A DNA stretch of 64,000 bases, from positions 1-64,000 of the forward strand of contig CAZCVE010000038.1 of NCBI GenBank assembly GCA_964502175.1, given 5' to 3'. The notes below the pieces were generated by a model. It was not told where the DNA came from. It saw only the letters and a list, made by a program, of their open reading frames with translations, and ran no database searches. Position numbers and translations under genes: made by a program. Each line of letters starts with the position of its first letter. Position 1 is the stretch's first letter. This DNA comes from JAFLCL01 sp964502175. GTDB taxonomy: Bacteria; Myxococcota_A; Polyangia; Polyangiales; Sandaracinaceae. Below are positions 1 through 8,604 of this stretch, piece after piece.

Positions 1-206
1 CGCGCACCGGCAGGAAGTTCGAGTTGCCGCGTGATCAGGATCGAATCCGCCTTGGTCACGAAGAACAGGATCTGACGCCCGGCTGTGTACTGTTCGCGAA
101 ACGCTCGCTGAGCTCGCGCGGGCGAGCCAAAGGCCAGCACACCTCCGAGCACGCAGGCGAGGGCGACCGCAAATCGTGCGGCGCGTGAGAGGCTCTCATT
201 CCGCAT
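1..206 (-). CDS. secreted protein of unknown function (5' part; runs off the window)
   Basis: The reading frame starts at an ATG at 206-204 and is open to the window edge (68 codons seen). The N-terminus begins MRNESLSRAARFAVALA, continues with a hydrophobic stretch and ends in SPARA followed by Q, a clean Sec signal peptide with an AxA cleavage site near residue 33. Its start overlaps the last 11 bases of the upstream lipoprotein gene (stop at 196-198), so the two are probably one translationally coupled operon. The visible mature part (AFREQYTAGRQILFFVTKAD...) matches no family I know. Exported protein: fairly sure. Function: unknown. Confidence 0.6.
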   Translation of the reverse strand, partial: MRNESLSRAARFAVALACVLGGVLAFGSPARAQRAFREQYTAGRQILFFVTKADSILITRQLELPAGA

Positions 207-885
207 GGGCGTCCTCCTCAGTCGTCGACTCGTCGGCGCGAACCACCGGCACTTCAACGGTTCCTCCCGAGTGGGGGTCTTCTCCGAGCGCCGCGAAGCT
301 GCCTGTGCGTAGGACTTCCGAAAAGTCCATGGCACCTCGTGGGTCACCTTCGTAGGCCTCCATTCGCGCGATGTCGTCGGCAGCGCGTCGGTGTGCCAGC
401 TCTGCCTGAGCGGCCATCAGTTGTGCAGCCTCGTCGCTCGATGCGCGCAACTCACGCTCGAGCTCGAGGTCCGCAGCGGTCGGCGCGATCGATTCGTAGC
501 GCGCGATGCGCGCTTCCTCGCTAGCGCCGAAATCTTCGTCTGCTTCGGGTGTGGCAAAGAACGCAGCGCGTAGCTCGACCACTGCGTTCATGAGCGAGCC
601 GTCGTCGATCGAACCGCGACGAAGCGCCTCTTCGGCGTTCGCGTGGTGACGAACGCGCGCCGCCCACGCCTCCGATGGGTCCATCACCTCACGCTCGGCC
701 CGGAAGGCTTCGACCGCCGCCCCGATCACTCTGTCAGAGGAGGGGGTTGGCGCTTCGAGTAGCGCCGAGGTCTCCACTGGGCTGCCTTCAGGTGTGTCGC
801 AAGCGACTCCCGCGATGGTGAGCGCGGCAGCAAGCCATCGCGCGGCGTGCGGGCGAGTCTTGGTCGTCGTGAACCGTACGTTCAT
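196..885 (-). CDS. hypothetical lipoprotein
   Basis: 229-residue protein. I start it at the ATG at 885 rather than the longer frame at 915 because AAGGAGG stands just upstream and the peptide then opens as a lipoprotein signal (MNVRFTTTKTRPHAARWLAAALTIAGVAC, lipobox AGVAC, Cys near residue 29). The mature part is rich in Ala, Glu and Arg, probably mostly helical (repeated blocks such as EEALRR, SEEARIARYES and AQAELAHRRAADDIARMEAYEG), and ends in an acidic tail. No enzyme motif is visible. It overlaps the next exported-protein gene by 11 bases. Likely an envelope lipoprotein of an operon that continues beyond the window. Confidence 0.7.
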   Translation of the reverse strand: MNVRFTTTKTRPHAARWLAAALTIAGVACDTPEGSPVETSALLEAPTPSSDRVIGAAVEAFRAEREVMDPSEAWAARVRHHANAEEALRRGSIDDGSLMNAVVELRAAFFATPEADEDFGASEEARIARYESIAPTAADLELERELRASSDEAAQLMAAQAELAHRRAADDIARMEAYEGDPRGAMDFSEVLRTGSFAALGEDPHSGGTVEVPVVRADESTTEEDAHAE

Positions 886-1110
886 GTCCCCTCCTTGGTC
901 GGCCAACAGGACCACGCAAAGTCGTTGGGCCGCAAGGCGAATCGACGGTTCTGTCCATGACGGAAATGATCTGCTGGCAACAGAACGGCAGGACGTCCAA
1001 AGACGGTGAAGGTCGCCGTCGCGTGTCGCGCATCTTCAACAGGGCACATGTTCTTCTCTCGCTGTCGTCGTGAGCCTCGCGGGTCTGTTCACGGTAGAGC
1101 GCGACACGAC

Positions 1111-1752
1111 ATGCCTGCTTCCACCCCGCAGCTGCCCGGCTCGCTCAGTGACGTGGCCGTCGCCTTCTTCGAGGCCTACGGGGCGCGCTTCGATCTCGCG
1201 GCTCGCGCCGACGACGAGACGCTGCGAGCCGCCTTGGCGAAGCGAAACATCGAGCCGTGGCCGGTCCTCTTCGAGATCGAGCGTGCCTTCGGGGGCCTGT
1301 GTTTCGGCGAGTCGCTGTTCGGCCCCTATTGCATCGTGAAGAAGGCGCCGCGGCTGCGGAACACGCGGAGCACGCCGGTCCCGCTCGTGTGTGTGGGCGT
1401 GAACGACACGGGGCGCCTGCTCGCCGACGAGTCTGGCCAGATCTGGGACGAAGACGTGGGATCGATACGGCTGCGCGCCGACAGCATGCAGCGACGCATC
1501 GAGCGCGAGGCGTACGGCGACAACATCGACGCGCTCCGCCAGTACAGCCACGAGATCCTGCCGAGCAGCGTCGCGGCGGCAGCCGGCGCGAAGCGACTCG
1601 GGCTCCCGCTGATCCGCGTCGCCTCCGACGCCTACGAGCGCGTGTGGCAGAGCGACGAGCTGACCGTGTGGAAGTCGACCGACGACGTGCGCGTGTTCGC
1701 GAAGAACGACGCAGCGCTGAAGACGGCCGTGGCCGCGCTCCAGCGGCGCTGA
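1111..1752 (+). CDS. conserved hypothetical protein
   Basis: 213-residue cytosolic protein. An in-frame start 105 bases upstream is possible, but the ATG at 1111 fits the divergent gap better. The middle (residues ~50-110: EIERAFGG...GESLFGPYCIV...PVPLVCVGVNDTGRLLADESGQIWDED) has the look of SMI1/KNR4 (SUKH-like) proteins, which share an E..FGG segment followed by beta strands reporting a value or address. The match is too weak to assign. There is no signal peptide or TM segment. It ends 4 bases before the convergent ctaB stop. I cannot assign a function. Confidence 0.65.
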   Translation: MPASTPQLPGSLSDVAVAFFEAYGARFDLAARADDETLRAALAKRNIEPWPVLFEIERAFGGLCFGESLFGPYCIVKKAPRLRNTRSTPVPLVCVGVNDTGRLLADESGQIWDEDVGSIRLRADSMQRRIEREAYGDNIDALRQYSHEILPSSVAAAAGAKRLGLPLIRVASDAYERVWQSDELTVWKSTDDVRVFAKNDAALKTAVAALQRR

Positions 1753-1756
1753 CGGC

Positions 1757-2719
1757 TCAGCCGATCGCGACGTCGATCGCCAGACCCGCGAAGAGCGCCG
1801 GCAGGTAGAGCAGCGAGGCGACGAAGACCTTGCGGCCCCACAACACGTGACGGCTCGCGTCGGTCGCGTCCGGTGCGCCGTAGGCGCTGAAGCCCTTCAG
1901 GCATGCGAACACGAACACCGCGCCGAACGCGACGGCGACGGCCGTGTAGATCGCGCCCGCGATGCCGAGCAGCGGGAGCATCAGGCTCACGGGCACCAGC
2001 GCGAGCACCCACGCGATCGCCTGCCAGCGCGTGGCGTCGGCGCCGCGGAGCGCGGGGACGACCTTGATGCCGGCGCGCGTGTACTCGCGCTCACGGAACA
2101 TCGCGATCGCCAAGAAGTGCGGCAACTGCCAGAGGAAGAGGATGCCGAAGAGCACGAGGCCCGCGGCCGAGACCTCGTTCGTCGCCGCGGTCCAGCCCAT
2201 GAGCGGAGGCATCGCGCCGGGCACCGCGCCCACGACGAGCGCGATCGTCGAGACCTGCTTGAGCGGCGTGTAGATCGCGACGTAGGAGAACAGCGCGACG
2301 GCCGCGAGGATCGCCGTGAGCGGGTTCACCGTGAGCCAGAGGAGCGGCACCGAGATCGCGCCGAGCAGCAGGCCCCACACGAGCGCCGTGTTGGGCGAGA
2401 GCCGACCCGCGGGCAGCGGGCGGTTCATCGTGCGCGTCATGTGCTTGTCGACGTCGCGCTCGAGCCAGCAGTTGAGCGTGTTCGCCGAGCCGACGACCAG
2501 CGCCGTGCCGAGGAGCGCGCACAGCGTGACGGTCAGCGAAGGACGCTCGGGCGCGAGGTAGATGCCGCCGAGCGCGGTCACGAGGACCATCACGTTGATC
2601 CGCGGCTTCGTCAGCGCGACGAGATCGGCCGCCCACGCACCCCACGAGGGGGAGGGAGCCGACACCGAGGGACTGTGCGACGCGTCGCTCAAGGCGCGCG
2701 CTTCGTAGCAGTCGCCCAC
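1757..2719 (-). CDS. ctaB: protoheme IX farnesyltransferase (heme O synthase)
   Basis: 320-residue polytopic UbiA-family prenyltransferase. It transfers a farnesyl group to heme b to make heme O, a step in heme A/O supply for terminal oxidases, in the inner membrane. The first Asp-rich motif is clear (NTLNCWLERDVDKHMTRTMNRPLPAGRLS), followed by YTPLKQ, the PLMGW segment and the second loop (AIAMFREREYTRAGIKVVP), all typical of CtaB/CyoE. Length is slightly above the usual ~300 because of a 30-residue soluble N-terminus; a downstream start is possible. No oxidase genes adjoin it here. Confidence 0.95.
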   Translation of the reverse strand: MGDCYEARALSDASHSPSVSAPSPSWGAWAADLVALTKPRINVMVLVTALGGIYLAPERPSLTVTLCALLGTALVVGSANTLNCWLERDVDKHMTRTMNRPLPAGRLSPNTALVWGLLLGAISVPLLWLTVNPLTAILAAVALFSYVAIYTPLKQVSTIALVVGAVPGAMPPLMGWTAATNEVSAAGLVLFGILFLWQLPHFLAIAMFREREYTRAGIKVVPALRGADATRWQAIAWVLALVPVSLMLPLLGIAGAIYTAVAVAFGAVFVFACLKGFSAYGAPDATDASRHVLWGRKVFVASLLYLPALFAGLAIDVAIG

Positions 2720-2923
2720 GAAGGGATCAACGAGGCATCGCTCGCCGGAGAGCGTTGTTAACGGATTTACTAGTCAACCTCGCTCGCGTCCCGTGATGCC
2801 CCGGCCTCCTACCGAGCGTCGGGCGATCGGACACGGAGATCAACGAAGAATCTCCCGACAAACACAGCAAACGAGGGCAAGGTGCCGATGCAGACGCGGC
2901 GCGTCATTTACACAAAGTGCGTC

Positions 2924-2960
2924 TTGACACCTTGACCAGTGTCAACCGGTCAAGTAGCTT
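2924..2960 (+). promoter_or_regulatory. aceB promoter with four-half-site dyad operator
   Basis: Four TTGAC half-sites lie at 2924-2928 and 2932-2936 (direct) and 2941-2945 and 2949-2953 (inverted, GTCAA). They are perfectly symmetric about 2938.5. The second half-site doubles as a -35 box (TTGACC, 2932-2937), and TAGCTT at 2955-2960, 17 bp away, can be the -10. The aceB ATG is only 9 nt beyond, leaving almost no leader. A dimer-of-dimers repressor or activator bound here would cover the -35 and the spacer. Seen: symmetry and spacing. Inferred: operator role. Confidence 0.55.
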
Positions 2961-2969
2961 CGGCCGACC

Positions 2970-4559
2970 ATGACGGCCCACGACCTCGGCGCTGGCGTTC
3001 GCTTCCTCGGTGATCTCACCGCGGCGCGCGCCGAGATCCTGACGACGGACGCAGTGGCCTTCGTGGCGGGGCTCGTGCGGCGCTTCCGGCCGGTGGTGAG
3101 CGAGCGACTCGCGGCGCGTCGTGCGCGTCGTGAGAGCGGAGCGCCGCTCGGCTTCCTCGCGGAGACCGCGTCGGTGCGCGAGGGTGACTGGCGCTGCGCG
3201 CCGCTGCCGAAGGCGCTGCTCGATCGTCGCGTCGAGATCACGGGGCCCGTCGATCGGAAGATGATCATCAACGCGCTCAACTCGGGCGCGAGCGTGTTCA
3301 TGGCGGACTTCGAGGACGCCAACTCGCCGACCGTCGGCAACTGCTTCGACGGGCACGTTCACCTCCGCGATGCCGTCGCGCGCACCATCAGCTTCGAGCA
3401 GGGCGGCAAGAAGTACGCGCTCTCGGGCGAGCCCGCGGTGCTCTTCGTGCGGCCGCGCGGCTTCCACCTCGTGGAGAAGCACTTCGTCGTCGACGGCGAG
3501 GTCTCGCCTGGGATGCTCGTCGACTTCGGCTTCTACTTCTTCCACAACGCGAAGGCGCTGATCGCGCAGGGCCGCGGGCCGTTCTTCTACCTGCCGAAGA
3601 TGGAGAGCCACCTCGAGGCGCGCGTGTGGAACGAGATCTTCGTCCACGCGCAAGAGGCGCTGGGGCTTCCGCTCGGGACGATCAAGGCGACCTGTCTGAT
3701 CGAGACGCTGCCTGCGGCGTTCCAGACCGACGAGATCCTCTTCGAGCTGCGTGAGCACTCGGCGGGCCTCAACTGCGGTCGCTGGGACTACATCTTCTCG
3801 TTCATCAAGACGCAGTCCGAGGACAGCGCGAAGGTGCTGCCCGATCGCGGCCTCGTCGGCATGACGCAGCCGTTCATGCGCGCGTACTCGCGCCTCGTGA
3901 TCCGCGACTGCCACAAGCGCGGCGTGCACGCGATGGGCGGCATGGCGGCGCAGATCCCGATCAAGGGTGATGAGGCTCGCAACGAGGCCGCGTTCGAGAA
4001 GGTGCGCGCCGACAAGCTGCGCGAGGCCGAAGACGGCCACGACGGCACGTGGGTCGCGCACCCCGCGCTGGTGCCGGTCGCGAAGAAGGTGTTCGACGCT
4101 GCGATGCCGCAGGCGAACCAGATCACGTCGGGCGAGCAGGCGGACTACGTCGTGACGGCGGACGAGCTCACCGCCGCGCCTGCCGGTCCCAAGACCGAGC
4201 ACGCGCTGCGACACAACCTGCGCGTCGGCGTGCAGTACCTCGAGGCGTGGCTGCGCGGCTCGGGCGCGGTGCCGCTCTACGACCTGATGGAGGACGCGGC
4301 GACCGCCGAGATCAGCCGCGCGCAGATCTGGCAGTGGCTCCGACACGGCGTCGTGCTCGAGACCGAGCAGAGGGTGACCGCCACGCTCGTGAAGACGCTG
4401 CTCGACGAAGAGATGAACGTCGTGGCCGCCGAGATCGGCGACGAGCGCGTGAAGAGCGGTCGCTTCGCCGAGGCGAAGTCGATCTTGCTCGACGTCGCGA
4501 CGTCCATGCCGCTGAAGGATTTCCTGACCCTGCCTGCCTACGAAGCCCTGAGCCGCTGA
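2970..4559 (+). CDS. aceB: malate synthase A
   Basis: 529 residues, the normal size for the A-type malate synthase. It condenses glyoxylate with acetyl-CoA to malate, the second step of the glyoxylate bypass. The family signature is strong: VDRKMIINALNSGASVFMADFEDANSPT, RPRGFHLVEKH, FYLPKMESHLEARVWN, IKATCLIETLPAAFQ and the GLNCGRWDYIFSFIK segment. The start follows directly behind the dyad promoter with no Shine-Dalgarno, so translation is probably leaderless. aceA follows after 28 bases, making a growth-on-C2/fatty-acid operon. Confidence 0.97.
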   Translation: MTAHDLGAGVRFLGDLTAARAEILTTDAVAFVAGLVRRFRPVVSERLAARRARRESGAPLGFLAETASVREGDWRCAPLPKALLDRRVEITGPVDRKMIINALNSGASVFMADFEDANSPTVGNCFDGHVHLRDAVARTISFEQGGKKYALSGEPAVLFVRPRGFHLVEKHFVVDGEVSPGMLVDFGFYFFHNAKALIAQGRGPFFYLPKMESHLEARVWNEIFVHAQEALGLPLGTIKATCLIETLPAAFQTDEILFELREHSAGLNCGRWDYIFSFIKTQSEDSAKVLPDRGLVGMTQPFMRAYSRLVIRDCHKRGVHAMGGMAAQIPIKGDEARNEAAFEKVRADKLREAEDGHDGTWVAHPALVPVAKKVFDAAMPQANQITSGEQADYVVTADELTAAPAGPKTEHALRHNLRVGVQYLEAWLRGSGAVPLYDLMEDAATAEISRAQIWQWLRHGVVLETEQRVTATLVKTLLDEEMNVVAAEIGDERVKSGRFAEAKSILLDVATSMPLKDFLTLPAYEALSR

Positions 4560-4587
4560 TCCGTCCCGTTCCGTTCCGTTTCACCCC

Positions 4588-5874
4588 ATGGAGATGACGA
4601 TGACCTCGCAGCCCCCGATGATGAAGGACACCGATTCGTTCTCGCACGAGCGCTGGAACGGCGTGACGCGCCCCTACACCGAAGACCACGTGAAGAAGCT
4701 CCGTGGTCACCTCCGCGTCGAGCACACGATCGCCGACTACAGCGCGCGACGTCTGTGGAAGTCGATGAACGAGAAGCCCCTCGTGCGCTCGCTCGGCGCG
4801 CTCACGGGTGGTCAGGCCGTGCAGATGGTGCGCGCGGGCCTCGAGGCGATCTATTGCTCGGGCTGGCAGGTCGCGGCCGACGCGAACACCGGCGCGCAGA
4901 CCTACCCCGATCAGTCGCTCTACCCGGCGGACTCGGTGCCGAAGCTCGTGACGCGCATCAACAACGCGCTTCGTCGTGCGGACCAGATCGACTCGGTCGA
5001 TGGCGTGCAGCGCCGTGACTACTTCGTGCCGATCGTCGCAGACGCGGAGGCCGGCTTCGGCGGCGCGCTCAACGCGTACGAGCTGATGAAGAACATGATC
5101 GAGGCGGGCGCCGCGGGCGTTCACTTCGAGGATCAGCTCGCGTCCGAGAAGAAGTGCGGCCACCTCGGCGGCAAGGTGCTCGTGCCCACGGCGCAGTTCG
5201 AGAAGACGCTCATCGCAGCGCGCCTCGCGGCCGACGTGGCGGGCGTGCCCACGGTGCTCATCGCGCGCACGGACGCGGAGAGCGCGAAGCTCCTCACGAG
5301 CGACGTGGACGATCGCGACAAGCCCTTCTGCACGGGGCAGCGCTCGGCCGAGGGCTACTACTACGTGAAGCAGGGCCTCGAGAGCTGCATCGCGCGCGGC
5401 ATCGCCTACGCGAAGTACACCGACCTCCTCTGGATGGAGACGAGCAAGCCGGACCTCGAGGTCGCGAAGAAGTTCGCGGAGGGCGTGCGCAAGGTGCACC
5501 CGAACAAGCTGCTCGCCTACAACTGCAGCCCGAGCTTCAACTGGAAGAAGAACCTCGACGACGCGACGATCGCCAAGTTCCAGCGAGAGCTCGGAGCGAT
5601 GGGCTACAAGTTCCAGTTCGTCACGCTCGCTGGCTTCCACATGCTCAACTACGCCTCGTTCATGCTCTCGAGCGACTACAACGAGCGCGGCATGGCGGCG
5701 TACTCGGAGCTGCAGCAGAACGAGTTCGCGGCGGAGAAGCAGGGCTACACGGCGACCAAGCACCAGCACGAGGTCGGCACGGGCTACTTCGACGTGATCA
5801 GCGAGCTCGTGTCGCAGGGCCAGAGCTCCACGACGGCGCTCAAGGGCTCCACGGAAGAAGAACAGTTCCATTGA
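4588..5874 (+). CDS. aceA: isocitrate lyase
   Basis: 428 residues, as for the bacterial ICL family. It cleaves isocitrate to succinate and glyoxylate. The catalytic KKCGH motif is present (residues 188-192, SEKKCGHLGGK), with the metal-binding region PIVADAEAGFGG and AGVHFEDQL before it and the LLAYNCSPSFNWKK segment after it. Two Met codons four residues apart can serve as the start (4588 or 4594). It lies 28 bases downstream of aceB, so both should be controlled by the dyad element before aceB. A hairpin repeat array begins 6 bases after its stop and may end the transcript. Confidence 0.97.
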   Translation: MEMTMTSQPPMMKDTDSFSHERWNGVTRPYTEDHVKKLRGHLRVEHTIADYSARRLWKSMNEKPLVRSLGALTGGQAVQMVRAGLEAIYCSGWQVAADANTGAQTYPDQSLYPADSVPKLVTRINNALRRADQIDSVDGVQRRDYFVPIVADAEAGFGGALNAYELMKNMIEAGAAGVHFEDQLASEKKCGHLGGKVLVPTAQFEKTLIAARLAADVAGVPTVLIARTDAESAKLLTSDVDDRDKPFCTGQRSAEGYYYVKQGLESCIARGIAYAKYTDLLWMETSKPDLEVAKKFAEGVRKVHPNKLLAYNCSPSFNWKKNLDDATIAKFQRELGAMGYKFQFVTLAGFHMLNYASFMLSSDYNERGMAAYSELQQNEFAAEKQGYTATKHQHEVGTGYFDVISELVSQGQSSTTALKGSTEEEQFH

Positions 5875-5880
5875 ACGATG

Positions 5881-6110
5881 CGGCGGGGGACGAGCCCCCG
5901 CCCTACCGGTGATGGGTCCTTCACACGAAGCGCGGCGGGGGACGAGCCCCCGCCCTACCCATGACTGGGTGTCTCACAGAGGCGGGGGACGAGCCCCCGC
6001 CCTACCGGTGAAGGTCTTCACGTGACGCGGTGACTGCAGACGCGGCGGGGGACGAGCCCCCGCCCTACCAAGACGAGTGTCTCGGTAGGGCGGGGGCTTG
6101 TCCCCCGCCG
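5881..6110 (+). repeat. array of five GC-rich palindromic (REP-like) repeats
   Basis: A ~27-bp element reading GGCGGGGGACGAGCCCCCGC followed by CCTACC occurs in direct orientation at about 5881-5907, 5933-5958, 5981-6006 and 6043-6069. A fifth, inverted copy lies at 6084-6110, with ACAAG instead of ACGAG in the loop. Each unit folds into an 8-bp GC stem with a 5-nt loop. Copies four and five face each other across 14 bases, making a large potential cruciform. Spacers also resemble one another (GTGA-GGTC-TTCAC type). The array fills the gap between aceA and the next gene and could act as a terminator or mRNA-end protector. Confidence 0.85.
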
Positions 6111-6146
6111 CTTCTCGCGTCGTGCGTTTCGTGCTCTGACAGCGTG

Positions 6147-7085
6147 ATGCGCGCGGCGATCTATCGGCGGTTCGGCAAGGACGTGGTCGAGGTCGGTGAG
6201 CTGCCCGACCCGATCGCGAGGCGGGGTGAGGTCGTCGTGCGCGTGCGCGCATCCGCGCTGAATCCGAAGGACGTGATGACGTCGCGCGGCAAGCTCGCGC
6301 TGTTCTCGGGTCGACGCTTTCCGATGCAGCTCGGGTACGACTGGGCGGGCGAGGTGATCGCGATCGGGCCCGGCGTGTCGGGCGTGACGATCGGCGAGCG
6401 ACGCTTCGGGATGATCCAGAGCTGGCGCGCGGGCGCGATCGCGGAGCGCGCGGCGGTGCGTGTCGAGGAGAGCGCGAGGCTGCCCGATGCGATCGAGTGG
6501 GCGTGGGGCGCGGCGATCGCGCTGGTGTCGCTCACGGCGCTGCAGGCGCTGCGCGACGAAGGTGGGCTGCGAGCAGGCGGCCGCGTGTTGATCCATGGCG
6601 CGTCGGGTGGTGTGGGCGTGCACGCGATCCAGATCGCGAAGCTCCTCGGCGCGCACGTGACGACGACGTCGTCGGCAGGCAACCGCGAGCTCTGTCGCTC
6701 GCTCGGCGCGGACGAGACGCTCGACTACGCGACGGACGATCTCGCGGCGCGCGGCGAGCGCTGGGACGTGTTCTTCGACGTGTTCGGCAACCGACGCTTC
6801 GCGTTCGCGAAGCCGCTGCTCACGACGCGCGGACGCTACGTGCAGACGGTGCCGGCGATGACGACGATCCTCGACGTCGCGCGCACGTCGCTCTCGCGCG
6901 GCGCGAAGGCGAAGCTGGTGGTCGTGCGCTCGAACGCGACCGACCTCGGGCAGATCGCGGCGTGGATGACCGCGGGCTCGCTGCGCGCCGTGATCGATGG
7001 CGAGCACTCGCTCGACGACGTGCGCGTCGCGCTCGAGCGACAGGCGAGCAAGCGGGCGCGCGGCAAGATCGTGATCCGGCCGTGA
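6147..7085 (+). CDS. zinc-independent MDR oxidoreductase (quinone oxidoreductase-like)
   Basis: 312 residues. The N-terminal GroES-like domain (RGEVVVRVRASALNPKDV...YDWAGEV) is followed by an NADP-binding Rossmann fold with GASGGVGVHAIQIAK and a C-terminus ending RGKIVI. The structural and catalytic zinc Cys/His ligands of alcohol dehydrogenases are absent, as in the QOR/reticulon-4-interacting group. Likely reaction: NADPH-dependent reduction of a quinone or enone; substrate unknown. I use the ATG at 6147 because the frame upstream runs through the inverted hairpin repeat. Confidence 0.88.
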   Translation: MRAAIYRRFGKDVVEVGELPDPIARRGEVVVRVRASALNPKDVMTSRGKLALFSGRRFPMQLGYDWAGEVIAIGPGVSGVTIGERRFGMIQSWRAGAIAERAAVRVEESARLPDAIEWAWGAAIALVSLTALQALRDEGGLRAGGRVLIHGASGGVGVHAIQIAKLLGAHVTTTSSAGNRELCRSLGADETLDYATDDLAARGERWDVFFDVFGNRRFAFAKPLLTTRGRYVQTVPAMTTILDVARTSLSRGAKAKLVVVRSNATDLGQIAAWMTAGSLRAVIDGEHSLDDVRVALERQASKRARGKIVIRP

Positions 7086-7170
7086 GGAGATCCCCGCTCC
7101 GGCCGGTCTGCGGCAGCGCACGGATGCGCCTTTCACGCTCCGCGATCGTGGGCCAGGTTCGGGGCCTCTC

Positions 7171-8604
7171 GTGACGCCCTCGTCGTCAGTCTCGTCGTCC
7201 CGCTTCGAGCGCATCCTCGCGGCAGCGCGAGCGCCGCAGCCCGTGAGCGGGCTCGTCGCGTTCCGCGTGCTCTTCGGGCTGATGACGTTGTGGAGCGCCG
7301 TGCGCTTCGAGCTCAACGGGTGGGTCGAGGTCTTCTACGGGACGCCGCGCTTCTTCTTCCACTACTGGGGCTTGCCGGCGATCCAGCCGCTCTCCGTGCA
7401 CGACATGCACGTGCTCTTCGGCGTGATGATCGCGAGCTCGATCCTCATCACGCTCGGCCTCGCGTATCGCGTCGCGACGGTCGTGTACTTCCTCGTGTTC
7501 ACCTACGTCGAGCTGTCGGACGTCACGAACTACCTCAACCACTACTACCTCCAGAGCATCCTCGCGTTCGTGCTCTGCTTCCTGCCGCTGCACCGAGCGG
7601 GCTCGATCGATGCGCGGCTCTTCTCGTCGATCCGCGTGAGCAGCTTCCCCGCGTGGATGACGTGGCTCCTTCGGTGGCAGATCGCGATCGTCTACGTGTG
7701 CGCCGCGATCGCGAAGGCCACGCCCGATTGGCTACTGCACGGACAGCCGATGCAGATCTGGCTGCACGCGCGCACCGACACGCCGCTCATCGGATGGCTC
7801 TTCGACGTGGAGGGCGTGCCCTTCCTCATGGGCTGGGCGGGCTTCCTCTACGACCTGACGATCTCGGGGTTCTTGCTCCATCCGCGCACGCGACCGCTCG
7901 CGTACGTCGCGGTCGTCGTCTTCCACTCGATGACGAAGCTCTTGTTCCCGATCGGCATGTTCCCCGTGATCATGACGACCTCGACGCTGATCTTCTTCGG
8001 CTACGACTGGCCCGTCACGCTGTCCGAGAAGCTCGGACTCACGGGCCTCGCGTCGCGGTTTCGTGGTGCAGGCGTGGCGACGAGCGCTCGCGCGCTCGTG
8101 TGGCCGACGTGGGCCATGGCGATCGGCGCGAGCTGGCTCGTCCTCCAGACCGCGATGCCGCTCCGCACGTTCGCGTACGGAGGCAACGTGCTCTGGCACG
8201 AGCAGGGGATGCGCTGGAGCTGGCGCGTGATGGCGCGCGAGAAGAACGGCAGCATCACGTACCGCGTGCGCGCCGACGGCTGGCCGCGCGAGCGCCGCGT
8301 GCGGCCGTCGCAGTACCTGACGTCGGTGCAGGAGCGTGAGATGTCGGCGCAGCCCGACCTCATCCTCCAGCTCGCGCACCACATCCGCGACGAGTGGGAG
8401 CAGCGCGGCGCGACGAACGTCGAGGTGCGCGTCGACGCGCTCTGCTCGCTCAACGGTCGCCGCACCACGCGCTTGATCGACCCCGACGTCGATCTCGCGC
8501 AGATCGAAGAGAGCCTCGCACCCGCCACGTGGATCCTCCCCGCGCCCGAAGGTCCGCCGCCTTCGATCCAGGCAACGCGGCGACTCTTCTCGACGGGGCC
8601 CTGA
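7171..8604 (+). CDS. HTTM-domain membrane protein (vitamin K carboxylase-like)
   Basis: 477 residues with a GTG start. The first ~320 residues form several TM helices of the HTTM type, the membrane module shared with vitamin K-dependent gamma-glutamyl carboxylase. The typical segments are VAFRVLFGLMTLWSAVRF, FYGTPRFFFHYWGLPAIQPL, YVELSDVTNYLNHYYLQSIL and MTKLLFPIGMFP. The C-terminal ~150 residues are soluble (VLWHEQGMRWSWRVMAREKNGSITYRVR...) and resemble the beta domain that follows HTTM in these proteins. A true carboxylase activity is not proven by sequence. The stop overlaps the next start by one base, so the reductase-like neighbour is coupled. Confidence 0.8.
   Translation: MTPSSSVSSSRFERILAAARAPQPVSGLVAFRVLFGLMTLWSAVRFELNGWVEVFYGTPRFFFHYWGLPAIQPLSVHDMHVLFGVMIASSILITLGLAYRVATVVYFLVFTYVELSDVTNYLNHYYLQSILAFVLCFLPLHRAGSIDARLFSSIRVSSFPAWMTWLLRWQIAIVYVCAAIAKATPDWLLHGQPMQIWLHARTDTPLIGWLFDVEGVPFLMGWAGFLYDLTISGFLLHPRTRPLAYVAVVVFHSMTKLLFPIGMFPVIMTTSTLIFFGYDWPVTLSEKLGLTGLASRFRGAGVATSARALVWPTWAMAIGASWLVLQTAMPLRTFAYGGNVLWHEQGMRWSWRVMAREKNGSITYRVRADGWPRERRVRPSQYLTSVQEREMSAQPDLILQLAHHIRDEWEQRGATNVEVRVDALCSLNGRRTTRLIDPDVDLAQIEESLAPATWILPAPEGPPPSIQATRRLFSTGP

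Noticed and set aside
7171..8604. Assigning gamma-glutamyl carboxylase activity
   Set aside because: The HTTM fold is clear but I could not confirm the catalytic residues by eye, and no propeptide-bearing substrate is apparent nearby.
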